Positions 18,341 through 26,588 of a stretch of 64,000 bases of DNA are shown here, one piece after another. Position numbers and translations under genes: made by a program. Origin of the DNA: JBHEBG01 sp046557915 (GTDB lineage: Bacteria; Bacteroidota; Bacteroidia; Flavobacteriales; Flavobacteriaceae); the NCBI RefSeq assembly GCF_046557915.1, contig NZ_JBHEBG010000002.1:372001-436000 (forward strand), given 5' to 3'. The notes beneath the pieces were generated by a model. The model searched no databases, was not told the DNA's origin, and saw only the letters and a program-made list of their open reading frames with translations. The stretch's first letter is position 1. The number at the start of each line of letters is the position of its first letter.

Positions 18341-18383
18341 TACCAAATTTTAAGGACCTACCGGAAAGTAAGTATCCCTACAA

Positions 18384-18755
18384 TTATTGGTTTATAAATT
18401 CTCCTTTGTCATTGGCCACGGTCATTCCCCATTCGGCAAGGGATGTTAAGACCGCAGCTAAACTTTCCCCAAACGGGGTAAGGGCATATTCTACTTTCAG
18501 AGGTGGTTTTAGCGCGTATACTTTTCTGGAAATGAGCCCGTCTTTTTCTAATTGTTTAAGCTGTAAGCTTAGTGTACGCTCGGTAATTGTGGAAATCAAC
18601 TTTCGAAGCTCATTGTATCGTTTTTTACCGTCTATCAAATAAACCAAAATTACGCTCTTCCATTTACCTCCAATTAATTCCATGGCTATACTTGTGGTGC
18701 AGGAAAACAACTTATCGTTATATCTTATCAGTCTTTTCTCGTGTTTTTTAGCCAT
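18384..18755 (-). CDS. HxlR-family transcriptional regulator
   Basis: This 123-residue winged-helix regulator has the typical HxlR order: CTTSIAMELIGGKWKSVILVYL, RYNELRKLISTITERTLSLQLKQLEKDGLI, and the wing VEYALTPFGESLAAVL. There is a cysteine just before the first core helix, as in redox- or electrophile-sensing relatives (HypR, YodB). It is divergent from the NADPH-type oxidoreductase, with palindromic operators in between. A TAAATTTG box on this strand (18783-18776) lies 21 bp upstream of the start. Confidence 0.93.
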   Translation of the reverse strand: MAKKHEKRLIRYNDKLFSCTTSIAMELIGGKWKSVILVYLIDGKKRYNELRKLISTITERTLSLQLKQLEKDGLISRKVYALKPPLKVEYALTPFGESLAAVLTSLAEWGMTVANDKGEFINQ

Positions 18756-18795
18756 ACTATCATCTTATCTAAAAGCAAATTTAGCATACAAGCAC

Positions 18796-18822
18796 ATAGT
18801 ATACAACTATACTTTTTATAGT
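18796..18822. promoter_or_regulatory. HxlR-proximal operator
   Basis: ACTATACTTTTTATAGT (18806-18822) is a 17-bp inverted repeat. The adjacent ATAGT (18796-18800) extends it into a triple half-site array. It lies just upstream of the TAAATTTG promoter-like box of the HxlR gene and matches a second site at 18942-18958 at 16 of 17 positions. HxlR binding is inferred. Confidence 0.68.
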
Positions 18823-18941
18823 TAATTTAACAATTTTTAATGATTTGATAATCAGATATATAACATTTATAACATGATTTTTTGTGCTACTATCCAATTT
18901 GACCGTTATTGCCTGTTGGTAAAACTCTAATTACTTTTGTT

Positions 18942-18958
18942 ACTATACTTTTGATAGT
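18942..18958. promoter_or_regulatory. Oxidoreductase-proximal HxlR operator
   Basis: ACTATACTTTTGATAGT is the second copy of the 17-bp inverted repeat. It ends 26 bp before the ATG of the oxidoreductase at 18985. It contains TACTTTTG (18946-18953), a -7-like TAnnTTTG box, so bound regulator would block RNA polymerase. Confidence 0.68.
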
Positions 18959-18984
18959 TTATTGATAAAACTAAAATTAAAATC

Positions 18985-19926
18985 ATGAAAGCGATATTAT
19001 TAGAGCAGGCAGGTAGTGTTGAAAACCTCATTGCCAAAGAAATAGAAAAACCGATGCCGGGCGATAATGAAGTGTTGGTAGCCGTAAAAGCCATTAGCGT
19101 TAATCCGGTAGATTACAAGGTTAGGGCTAACGAAGATGTACTTAAGATGATATATGGCGAGCAAAAACCGGTTGTATTGGGTTGGGATATTGCCGGGACG
19201 GTAATTGCCGTGGGCAACAAGGTAACCCAATTTAAAATTGATGATCGTGTTTTTGGGATGGTTAACTTTCCGGGGGCGGCAAATGCCTATGCCGAATTGG
19301 TGGCTGCTCCCCAAGATCATCTAGCAAAAATACCATCCACGGTTTCATTTGAAGATGCAGCCGCCACTACCTTGGCAGCATTAACGGCCTTACAGGTACT
19401 GCAACCTAGAATTAAAAAAAATGATCGTGTGCTTATACATTCCGGCTCAGGAGGGGTTGGACATTTTGCCATTCAAATTGCCAAATCTATGGGCGCTTAT
19501 GTAATTACCACCAGTTCGGCCAAAAACAAAGATTTTGTAATTGCTTTGGGTGCCAACGAGCATATAGACTATAGGGCGCAAGCGTTTCAAGATGTCGTTT
19601 CGGACGTAGATTTTGTTTTTGACATGTTCAATGGCGAGATATTGTTGCACTCTGTTAAAGTAGTAAAAGATGGTGGGTCAATTGTTTCAATACCCACGCC
19701 GGTATTTTCCAAGGAAGTCTTAGATTTGGCTAAAACCCGCAATGTGAGTATTTCAAACCTAATGGTACATTCAAATGGCAATGATATGAATACCCTTAAA
19801 GCACTATTGGAAAACGGTGCTGTGAAACCGCACGTTTCGCAAACCTTTCCATTTGATGAAATGGCCAAAGCCCATCAGCAGTTAGAAGGTGGTAGAACTA
19901 TTGGAAAAGTAATCGTTACGCTATAA
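18985..19926 (+). CDS. NADP-dependent quinone oxidoreductase (zinc-free MDR family)
   Basis: This 313-residue cytoplasmic reductase belongs to the medium-chain dehydrogenase family. It has an N-terminal GroES-like domain (ISVNPVDYKVRANEDV, LGWDIAGTVIAVG, FKIDDRVFGM) and a Rossmann domain with HSGSGGVGHFAIQIAKSMGA. Structural and catalytic zinc ligands are missing, as in quinone oxidoreductases. It is likely to reduce quinones or enones and to be induced by them through the divergent HxlR regulator. The next gene, an ABM-type monooxygenase, is consistent with quinone metabolism. Confidence 0.92.
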   Translation: MKAILLEQAGSVENLIAKEIEKPMPGDNEVLVAVKAISVNPVDYKVRANEDVLKMIYGEQKPVVLGWDIAGTVIAVGNKVTQFKIDDRVFGMVNFPGAANAYAELVAAPQDHLAKIPSTVSFEDAAATTLAALTALQVLQPRIKKNDRVLIHSGSGGVGHFAIQIAKSMGAYVITTSSAKNKDFVIALGANEHIDYRAQAFQDVVSDVDFVFDMFNGEILLHSVKVVKDGGSIVSIPTPVFSKEVLDLAKTRNVSISNLMVHSNGNDMNTLKALLENGAVKPHVSQTFPFDEMAKAHQQLEGGRTIGKVIVTL

Positions 19927-19955
19927 TATAAAACTAAATAAATTTGAAAATCAGT

Positions 19956-20252
19956 ATGAAAAACGATCAATTGACAATTGTAGCAAAAATTTTGGCAAAA
20001 GAAGAAAAAAGAGCGTTGGTAAAGTCGGAGCTCCTAAAACTAATAATGCCTACCAGGGCCGAAGAAGGCTGTATCAATTACGATCTTCATCAAGATAATG
20101 AGAACCCCAACCTATTCCTTTTCCATGAAAACTGGGAAAGCAGGGAACTCTGGCAAGCGCATATGAACAATCCCAACTTGGCGGCATACATGAAAGCTAC
20201 AGACGGTGCTGTTGAGGAATTCTCCTTAAATGAGATGACCCCCATAGGTTAA
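19956..20252 (+). CDS. Antibiotic biosynthesis monooxygenase (ABM) family protein
   Basis: This 98-residue ferredoxin-like protein has TIVAKILAKEEKRALVKSELLKLI, EEGCINYDLHQDNENPNLFLFHENW and HMNNPNLAAYMKAT, which are diagnostic of the YgiN/ABM quinol monooxygenase group. I start at the ATG at 19956; a TTG four codons earlier is unlikely. It lies 29 bp after the oxidoreductase, so the pair probably forms one HxlR-controlled quinone-stress operon. Confidence 0.9.
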   Translation: MKNDQLTIVAKILAKEEKRALVKSELLKLIMPTRAEEGCINYDLHQDNENPNLFLFHENWESRELWQAHMNNPNLAAYMKATDGAVEEFSLNEMTPIG

Positions 20253-20282
20253 AACATAGCTGCAGCACAGGGGGCGGTAAGG

Positions 20283-20510
20283 CTACAAACGTATTACATA
20301 GTAAGACGTACCGTCCTTTTCTCTCTGCATGTTTCCCTGGTTTATTGTTATATCATGAGTACTTGGGCAACTATCTGAAACACATCTATTTTCTTCACAA
20401 TTTTTCCGCGTAATTAGCGGCAGATCAGCGCCGCATTTTTCTATATACCAAGAGATTATCCAGATTTTATAAAGTAAATCCTGTGCTGAATAGGCAAGAT
20501 AACAGTTCAA
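20283..20510 (-). CDS. Possible small cysteine-containing protein
   Basis: A 75-codon frame in the 359-bp gap between the ABM and ABA4-like genes. Its C-terminal two-thirds (KCGADLPLITRKNCEENRC and VSDSCPSTHDITINQG) has a protein-like composition with four cysteines, whereas the first 20 residues look unstructured. It may be a small gene or the end of a decayed one. No family is recognised, and nothing else is seen in this gap. Confidence 0.3.
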   Translation of the reverse strand: MNCYLAYSAQDLLYKIWIISWYIEKCGADLPLITRKNCEENRCVSDSCPSTHDITINQGNMQREKDGTSYYVIRL

Positions 20511-20611
20511 TACCCTTTAGCGACGATTGAACATAAAGTCGTTTCTTTTTCTACCTATGCACTGCATATTTGGTCAACAGTAATAAAATTAACCTATAAA
20601 ATTAGACCAAT

Positions 20612-21034
20612 ATGACACCAACAGCTGTATTTTCCTTAGTCGGGATGATCACTATGCCCATGTGGATCTTAATGATCTTCTTGCCCAAATGGAAAGCCAC
20701 CCGATTCTTAATAGATTTTAAAATAATCCCCTTACTACTATCTGCCGTATATGCCATTTACATTTTTATAGCAATGCAAATAGGAGGGGGGATGGATTTT
20801 GGTAGCCTTGCCTCGGTAATGGCATTGTTTACGGAAGAAAATGCGGTCTTGGCCGGTTGGGTGCATTACCTGGCCTTCGATTTACTCATTGGGATGTGGA
20901 TTTTGGATGAAAATAAAAAGTTAGGCATCCACCAGTTATTGATCGCTCCCTGTCTTTTTGCAACGTTTATGCTTGGGCCAATTGGCTTTCTGCTCTTCAT
21001 GATCATGAGAACCATCAAACAAAGACAATCATGA
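20612..21034 (+). CDS. ABA4-like (DUF4281) membrane protein
   Basis: This 140-residue integral membrane protein has four hydrophobic segments. The family signature HYLAFDLLIGMWILDE and the closing LGPIGFLLFMIMR match ABA4-like proteins, whose plant member affects neoxanthin synthesis. The bacterial role is unknown. It starts an operon: its stop overlaps the ATG of the next gene (ATGA at 21031). Confidence 0.87.
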   Translation: MTPTAVFSLVGMITMPMWILMIFLPKWKATRFLIDFKIIPLLLSAVYAIYIFIAMQIGGGMDFGSLASVMALFTEENAVLAGWVHYLAFDLLIGMWILDENKKLGIHQLLIAPCLFATFMLGPIGFLLFMIMRTIKQRQS

Positions 21035-21831
21035 GATACGTAAAACACATATTTAGCACGGTAAAAGAAGAAAGCCCACAACTTTATTGGATTGTACTGC
21101 TCAATTTTATTGGTGCTCTTGCATGCATCATAGGGCTTTTTGTCGATGACAGAACCCTTATGGGGGTAAATGTTTGGATTAAACCCTTGAAATTTTTACT
21201 GTCAACGGGTATCTATATGCTAACGGTAGGCTATCTACTAAGCTTGTATCCATATTCTAGAAGAAAGAAAAAAATAATCTATAATATTGTGTCCTGGACG
21301 CTATTGGTAGAAGTAGGTATCATCGTATACCAAGCATCGCGGGGAGTGCATTCGCATTACAATATAACCACCCCTATGGATGCACTGCTCTATTTAATGA
21401 TGGGAGTGCTCATAGGGATAAATGTAGTACTTATGGTTTTGTTTATCGTCGACACCATAAGACTGAAGTTAAATATCCCCAAATCCGTACAGTGGGCTAT
21501 ATTAATGGGTTGGCTGGTTGTACTTTTTGGTAGTTGGGTAGGCGGCCAGATGATTGGTCAGATGGCTCATAACGTAGGGGTGGCCGATGGTGGTGCGGGT
21601 CTACCCTTGGTAAATTGGAGTACCATTGCCGGAGATCTGCGGGTAGCACATTTTTTCGCATTGCATGGAATACAAATAATTCCGTTATTCGCTCTTGGGT
21701 TGTCTAAAAACTGGATTGCCAAACACCCCAAGCAGGTTCTTGTGGTAACTGTTTTTGGACTGTTATATGCCGCTTGGATAGGATTCACCTTCTATCAGGC
21801 GAAGCAAGGAATGCCACTTATTGAATTATAA
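21031..21831 (+). CDS. Seven-helix membrane protein of unknown function
   Basis: This 266-residue protein has about seven predicted transmembrane segments. Conserved-looking polar spots are KPLKFLLSTGIY, QASRGVHSHYN and RVAHFFALHGIQIIPLF, whose His residues could bind a ligand or metal. It lies between the ABA4-like gene (4-bp overlap) and a LytS-type kinase, so it may sense or transport something that the kinase reports. No family name is assigned. Confidence 0.8.
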   Translation: MRYVKHIFSTVKEESPQLYWIVLLNFIGALACIIGLFVDDRTLMGVNVWIKPLKFLLSTGIYMLTVGYLLSLYPYSRRKKKIIYNIVSWTLLVEVGIIVYQASRGVHSHYNITTPMDALLYLMMGVLIGINVVLMVLFIVDTIRLKLNIPKSVQWAILMGWLVVLFGSWVGGQMIGQMAHNVGVADGGAGLPLVNWSTIAGDLRVAHFFALHGIQIIPLFALGLSKNWIAKHPKQVLVVTVFGLLYAAWIGFTFYQAKQGMPLIEL

Positions 21832-21841
21832 TTTAACCATA

Positions 21842-22927
21842 ATGCTGATCAACAAGAAGAATCGTATTAAATATCTGGGTTTTGATGACTCTTGGTTCAT
21901 TGTAATTGGCATTTTAATTCTAAGTTTTACTACCGACTATCTTTTCAATAACAATTCGTTTGCCCGCTATCCTTTTTTAATTGCGTTGCTCAACTGGAGC
22001 GTATCCTTGTTCTTTTCTATCTGCGATTGGTTTATAATACGCGCAATAATGATAAGGTTGCGGAAAAGGTATCCAACTTTTAAGGATGATGCAAAGCGTA
22101 TTGTGTTGTTTTTCCTCACCATAGTGATTACTGTGGTCTTGGTAGATTTAGCCGGAGGTGCCTTACTGGCTTATATTTTTGGTGATGACTACAATCATGT
22201 TCAAAAAACCAAAATATTAGTACCTATTATTTTGATCAGTACCATGACCATGGCCATTTATGAAGCGGTTTATTATTACTCGCGACTTAAAAAATCGATC
22301 AGGGAAGAAGAACAGGCCAAGCAAATGATCGTACAAACACAATTGGATACGCTGAGAAACCAGGCCCAACCCCATTTTTTGTTCAATACCCTGAATACGC
22401 TGCGCGATATTATAGATCAGAATTCCAAGGAAGATGCCAAAGTTTTTGTAGACAAATTATCGGACGTATACCGTTTTATACTGGAGTCCGGAAACGCTAA
22501 TCTAATAGCACTACGTGATGAATTGCGGTTTGCCAAGGCTTACGCCCACATACAATCGGAACGCTTTGGGGATAACCTAAAAATGGAATGGAACATTCCG
22601 GAAACTTCGCTAGACTCCATGATTGTACCGATGAGCCTACAACTCTTATTGGAAAATGCTATAAAGCACAATGTAATTTCCAAGGCAAAACCTTTGGTGA
22701 TCACCGTTAGCGTAAAGAATAATAGCCTGGTAGTGGCTAACAAGATACAACCCAAATCTACACAGATACCCTCAACACAGGTAGGGTTAAAGAATATTGA
22801 AAAACGGTATACGCTTATTTCAAGTAAATCCGTTGATATACGCAATGACGGAAACCGATTTGTTGTTTCCCTACCCTTATTAAAATTATCCGATCAAAAG
22901 AACAACTATGCAGGTACTGATCATTGA
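21842..22927 (+). CDS. LytS-type sensor histidine kinase
   Basis: This 361-residue kinase has four N-terminal transmembrane helices (about 15-150), a short coiled linker, and the His_kinase (PF06580-like) motif QPHFLFNTLNTLRDII. The ATP-binding N-box is LQLLLENAIKHN and the C-terminal motif is VGLKNIEKRYTL. I start at the ATG at 21842, just after the preceding stop; an in-frame ATG at 21821 would overlap the previous gene. It overlaps the LytTR gene by 20 bp and forms a two-component pair with it. Confidence 0.9.
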   Translation: MLINKKNRIKYLGFDDSWFIVIGILILSFTTDYLFNNNSFARYPFLIALLNWSVSLFFSICDWFIIRAIMIRLRKRYPTFKDDAKRIVLFFLTIVITVVLVDLAGGALLAYIFGDDYNHVQKTKILVPIILISTMTMAIYEAVYYYSRLKKSIREEEQAKQMIVQTQLDTLRNQAQPHFLFNTLNTLRDIIDQNSKEDAKVFVDKLSDVYRFILESGNANLIALRDELRFAKAYAHIQSERFGDNLKMEWNIPETSLDSMIVPMSLQLLLENAIKHNVISKAKPLVITVSVKNNSLVVANKIQPKSTQIPSTQVGLKNIEKRYTLISSKSVDIRNDGNRFVVSLPLLKLSDQKNNYAGTDH

Positions 22928-23660
22928 AGATGAGTCGCGAGCGGCAAATCAGCTCCAAAAAATGTTAAAAACGTGTGGTTTTGAGTATCAATTATTAGGA
23001 ATCATCGATACTGTGGAAGATGCGGTGCTTTGGTTTCAAAAAAATACGGCTCCTGATCTTGTGTTTATGGATATCCAATTGGCCGATGGACTCAGTTTTG
23101 AGATATTTCAAAAGATAGACGTTGAAGCACCCATTATTTTTACAACAGCCTTTGACACTTATGCCATCCAGGCTTTTAAAGTAAATAGTATCGATTATTT
23201 GCTAAAGCCGATTCAGCAAGAAGAATTATTAGGCGCCTTGGACAAGTTTGCCAAGTCTAATAAACCACCAATGGTAGCCCCGGAAGTTTTAAAACAACTG
23301 CTCAATAGCCTGCAACCAACCAGTAAACGCAACGGTGTATTGGTAAAAGAGGGTAGTGGTTTTGTTCAAGTCAAAATTTCAGATTTCCTATATTTTTATT
23401 CGGAGGAAAGTATCACTTTTGGGGTAACTGCCAGCAAACGCCATATTATTGATGAGACCATAGATCAATTATATAGTTCGCTAGATCAAGACCTGTTCTA
23501 CAAAATTAATCGCGGACAGCTAATCGCCAAGAGTTCAATTCAAAAAATCGAACCTTATTTTAATCATCGGGTAAAACTTTCCGTCTCAAACCCGCGAGAT
23601 CAAGATTTTGTAGTCAGCAGACAAAAGACCAGTGATTTTAAAGCATGGTTAAACAGCTAA
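22908..23660 (+). CDS. LytTR-family response regulator
   Basis: This 250-residue regulator has a receiver domain (about 1-118; acceptor Asp in DLVFMDIQLADG; KPIQ after the conserved Lys) and a C-terminal LytTR DNA-binding domain (about 145-250; KINRGQLIAKSSIQKIEPYFNHR). It is co-translated with the kinase (20-bp overlap). It probably controls this membrane operon or a remote target; no LytTR sites were identified. Confidence 0.94.
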   Translation: MQVLIIEDESRAANQLQKMLKTCGFEYQLLGIIDTVEDAVLWFQKNTAPDLVFMDIQLADGLSFEIFQKIDVEAPIIFTTAFDTYAIQAFKVNSIDYLLKPIQQEELLGALDKFAKSNKPPMVAPEVLKQLLNSLQPTSKRNGVLVKEGSGFVQVKISDFLYFYSEESITFGVTASKRHIIDETIDQLYSSLDQDLFYKINRGQLIAKSSIQKIEPYFNHRVKLSVSNPRDQDFVVSRQKTSDFKAWLNS

Positions 23661-23807
23661 TGGTTAGGATTATGCCTGAGACAGATTAAACAAAATTGGG
23701 TTTCTATGGTATAATCTTTTAGCGTACTTTTAATACCATCATTATTGATTATACCCAGGAGTCCCACGGCTTGTTTTATTAAATTAGAAATCAAAGAACC
23801 CACATAG

Positions 23808-25382
23808 ATGAATAAAATTGGAACAAGACTAGTTTTAGCCATAGCTATACTAGCCCTATTTTTCTCTTGTAAAGAAACTACCAAACAGGTTGAAAAAAAG
23901 GCCGTGAAACCAAATATCCTTATGGTAATGGTAGACCAAATGCGTTTCGATAGGTTTGGGGCCATGGGAGATACTATAGTAAAAACACCAAATATAGACG
24001 CTTTGCTACAAGACGGCCTGCTCTTTAAAAATACCTATTGCCCGTCTCCCGTTTGCGCGCCATCCCGCGCTTCGGTTAAAACCGGAATATTTCCACCAGG
24101 GAATGGTATGGTCACCAATTGGGTACCCTTTAAAGAAAAAGTAGCCGGCACAACCAGTATTGATCAATATTTGCTTACTGAGCGACTTAAATCACAGGGT
24201 TACAACACTGGCCTGGTAGGAAAGCTACACTTTGTCCCGGCAGCCGATGAATTTGGGTTTGACTTTAAGGCCCTCAATGATGCACCTTACTCGGTGTATG
24301 CGGATGATGATAAAAACTCGGACTATGTTAAATGGTTACAAACCAATCATTTTAAGCATAATGAAAAAGACATCGTAGCAACTTTTGACAGGGACGAAAA
24401 CTATTACCCGGACAGCATCTATAAGTTTATTATGGGTAGCGGTTGGAGGACCAAGGAACAGCATGATATTCCTTGGACTGCACAAGAATCCATGGACTTT
24501 ATTGAGAACAGTAGTCCAGACAAACCGTTTTTTCTGTTTACCTCTTTTTTTGGCCCCCATCAGCCATATTTGGCCCCTACACCATGGGATACCATGTACA
24601 ACCCTGATGATATGGTGCTTGGACCAAGGTTTTATAGCGATATGGAAAGTAGCCCCATATTTACAATGAGTCCTTTTGGAAAGTTATCAAAAAAATTACG
24701 CACTTCATGGGACGAACGTAAGTACAAGGAAGTACTAGCGGCCTATTATGGTCAAATAAGTATGATAGATCATTATTTGGGAAAAATGTTCGATCAATTA
24801 AAAGAAAAAGGGCTTTGGGAAAACACTTGGATTGTTTTTCTAGCGGATCATGGCGATTTTAATACCGCTTATGGCACTTTTTTTAAGGGAGAGATGTACG
24901 ACGTAAGTGCAAAAATCCCATTGCTTATAAAGCCTGCAGCAGGGTATGGAAAGAAAGGGATACGCGAAGAATTGGTAAATTCCCTCGATGTATATGGTAC
25001 CCTTTTAGATGTAGCCGGAGATAAAGAATGGGCGGACCTTCCCCAAATGGAATCTAGAAGCCTCCTCCCCATAATTAGGGAAGGAAATACTGCTTCCGAA
25101 TGGGAAAACAAGGTGTATTCCATTATTGGGGAAGACCCTAACAAAAACCTATGTATGTTACGGTTGGGCCCGTTAAAAATGATCCGTAAGGCCATATCCG
25201 AAGAGCAGGCCATATATGAACTGTACGATTTTGACCAAGATCCGCTCGAAACCCAAAATGTATTTGATGATCCAAACTATGCAGAAGTTCAGCAAAAACT
25301 AAAAACTGAACTGGACGCTTGGTGGAAAAAGCAAGGTGAACGGTACCCTAAAGAACTGGATAAATCTTTTCAGGTACAATAG
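23808..25382 (+). CDS. Sulfatase lipoprotein
   Basis: This 524-residue sulfatase (lipobox LALFFSC) has the formylglycine motif CAPSR in the context SPVCAPSRASVKTG, the N-terminal metal site MVDQMRFDRFG, and the C-terminal DHGDFN metal site. It hydrolyses sulfate esters after cysteine maturation by an anaerobic or aerobic sulfatase-maturating enzyme not present here. Such enzymes release sulfate from marine polysaccharides. It converges on a LamG-like lipoprotein gene, 8 bp away, which may bind the same glycan. Confidence 0.94.
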   Translation: MNKIGTRLVLAIAILALFFSCKETTKQVEKKAVKPNILMVMVDQMRFDRFGAMGDTIVKTPNIDALLQDGLLFKNTYCPSPVCAPSRASVKTGIFPPGNGMVTNWVPFKEKVAGTTSIDQYLLTERLKSQGYNTGLVGKLHFVPAADEFGFDFKALNDAPYSVYADDDKNSDYVKWLQTNHFKHNEKDIVATFDRDENYYPDSIYKFIMGSGWRTKEQHDIPWTAQESMDFIENSSPDKPFFLFTSFFGPHQPYLAPTPWDTMYNPDDMVLGPRFYSDMESSPIFTMSPFGKLSKKLRTSWDERKYKEVLAAYYGQISMIDHYLGKMFDQLKEKGLWENTWIVFLADHGDFNTAYGTFFKGEMYDVSAKIPLLIKPAAGYGKKGIREELVNSLDVYGTLLDVAGDKEWADLPQMESRSLLPIIREGNTASEWENKVYSIIGEDPNKNLCMLRLGPLKMIRKAISEEQAIYELYDFDQDPLETQNVFDDPNYAEVQQKLKTELDAWWKKQGERYPKELDKSFQVQ

Positions 25383-25390
25383 ATTTCCAC

Positions 25391-26284
25391 TTATTCCAAA
25401 ATGGATTGCACCCCATTTTCCAAGGCCGCAAGTGCTTTGATCTCTTCTTCGCCAAGACTTCTATTATAGATAGAAAGGTCATCCATAAGTCCGATGTAAC
25501 TTAATCCCAAATAGATATTAGATTGATCCAATTGCCATGTAAGAGGATCGGTGATATTAGACCTAACCCCTTTCAGTTCCCCGTTCATATAAAGGGAAGC
25601 TTCGCCGTTCTCGGTATTCAATCCTGAAAAGTTAATAAGGATATGTGTCCATTCCCCTTTTGCGAATGGAGGTTCGCTTACGGGCGCCAATTGCGGAAGA
25701 ATAAGATCGTTTTCATCCTCTAGCCCTTCGGGATTCCAGATATCTCGGTCCCCGATAACGCCCAATCTAAAATCTCTGGGGTTTTCCTGTGTAAAATCTA
25801 CCCAAATAGACGCATCGTTATAGCTAACATCGGTAATCTGAATTGGGTCGCAATATCCGGGTTCTAGATCGGTAGCAGGATCTAGGCTTAACCAAAAAGA
25901 AATGGCACCGTTCCAATTGGTGGTACCATAGGCTATGTTTTTTTCACTCGGATAGTAAATGTATCCTTCACTACGTTCCGTAAACTGTAGCGCATGCCCG
26001 TATTTACCTTTTCCTTCTTGTCGGCTAATATCGGGTTTATGCAGGCCAACCTGCGCAGAATCGAGGACCTTTCTATCAGACACGGTATACATATGGGCAT
26101 CGCCAAGAGCAAAATCGGCATCTATTCCCTTATCAAAAGAAGCATAGAACGTTAGCGCTTCTTTTAAATCGGTATTTACTGTAGGTGTTTCAACCACTTC
26201 CTTTTTAGGGGTTTTCTCTTTGCAAGAGATTATGGTAATTGCACATACGAGCAAGATAAAGGATATTACGTTTGGCTTAGACAT
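25391..26284 (-). CDS. LamG/concanavalin-like lipoprotein
   Basis: This 297-residue lipoprotein (lipobox CAITIISC) is built on one laminin-G/concanavalin-A-like jelly roll. Its motifs are LTFYASFDKGIDADFA, GALQFTERSEGYIYYPSEKN, GAISFWLSLDP, EWTHILINFSG and GLMDDLSIYNRSLGEEEIKAL. No catalytic residues are obvious, so a glycan-binding surface role is most likely. It is encoded convergently with the sulfatase. Confidence 0.87.
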   Translation of the reverse strand: MSKPNVISFILLVCAITIISCKEKTPKKEVVETPTVNTDLKEALTFYASFDKGIDADFALGDAHMYTVSDRKVLDSAQVGLHKPDISRQEGKGKYGHALQFTERSEGYIYYPSEKNIAYGTTNWNGAISFWLSLDPATDLEPGYCDPIQITDVSYNDASIWVDFTQENPRDFRLGVIGDRDIWNPEGLEDENDLILPQLAPVSEPPFAKGEWTHILINFSGLNTENGEASLYMNGELKGVRSNITDPLTWQLDQSNIYLGLSYIGLMDDLSIYNRSLGEEEIKALAALENGVQSILE

Positions 26285-26354
26285 GATTATTTGTTTTAGA
26301 GCAGTAGAAGGTACTAATTATAAGTTTGTTTTTTAAATGGTCATGAAATTTTAA

Positions 26355-26543
26355 GACCATTTTAGGAATCTCCAGGTGATGTATGGCAGCAGCGATCTAA
26401 AGTCTTTAAAAAATATTCTCCCAACCACGCTTGGAGCGGATGTTACCAATTTCACCCATATCACCACAGAAAATAGTGGTCATTACATTCAGGTAGAAGA
26501 ACCGCAATTGGTTTTGGATGCCATTACCACTTTGTTGGATTGA
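26355..26543 (+). pseudogene. Alpha/beta-hydrolase C-terminal remnant
   Basis: In the gap upstream of the LamG gene, the plus strand encodes about 62 codons ending at TGA 26543 that read as the last part of an alpha/beta hydrolase: VMYGSSDLKSLKNILP (strand 7 with the acid residue) and ENSGHYIQVEEPQLVLDAI (catalytic His region). The frame is stopped upstream at 26352, and nucleophile and oxyanion regions are absent, so only a 3' stump remains. Confidence 0.7.
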
Positions 26544-26551
26544 TTGTATAA

Positions 26552-26588
26552 AGCACTACGCTCTGGCAATTTGTTATAGCGTAGTGCT
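26552..26588. terminator. Convergent terminator-like hairpin
   Basis: AGCACTACGCT (26552-26562) and its perfect complement AGCGTAGTGCT (26578-26588) are separated by 15 bases. The hairpin overlaps the stop codon of the TPR-AAA gene and follows the hydrolase remnant. There is no T-run, so it may terminate weakly or protect mRNA ends. Confidence 0.5.
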
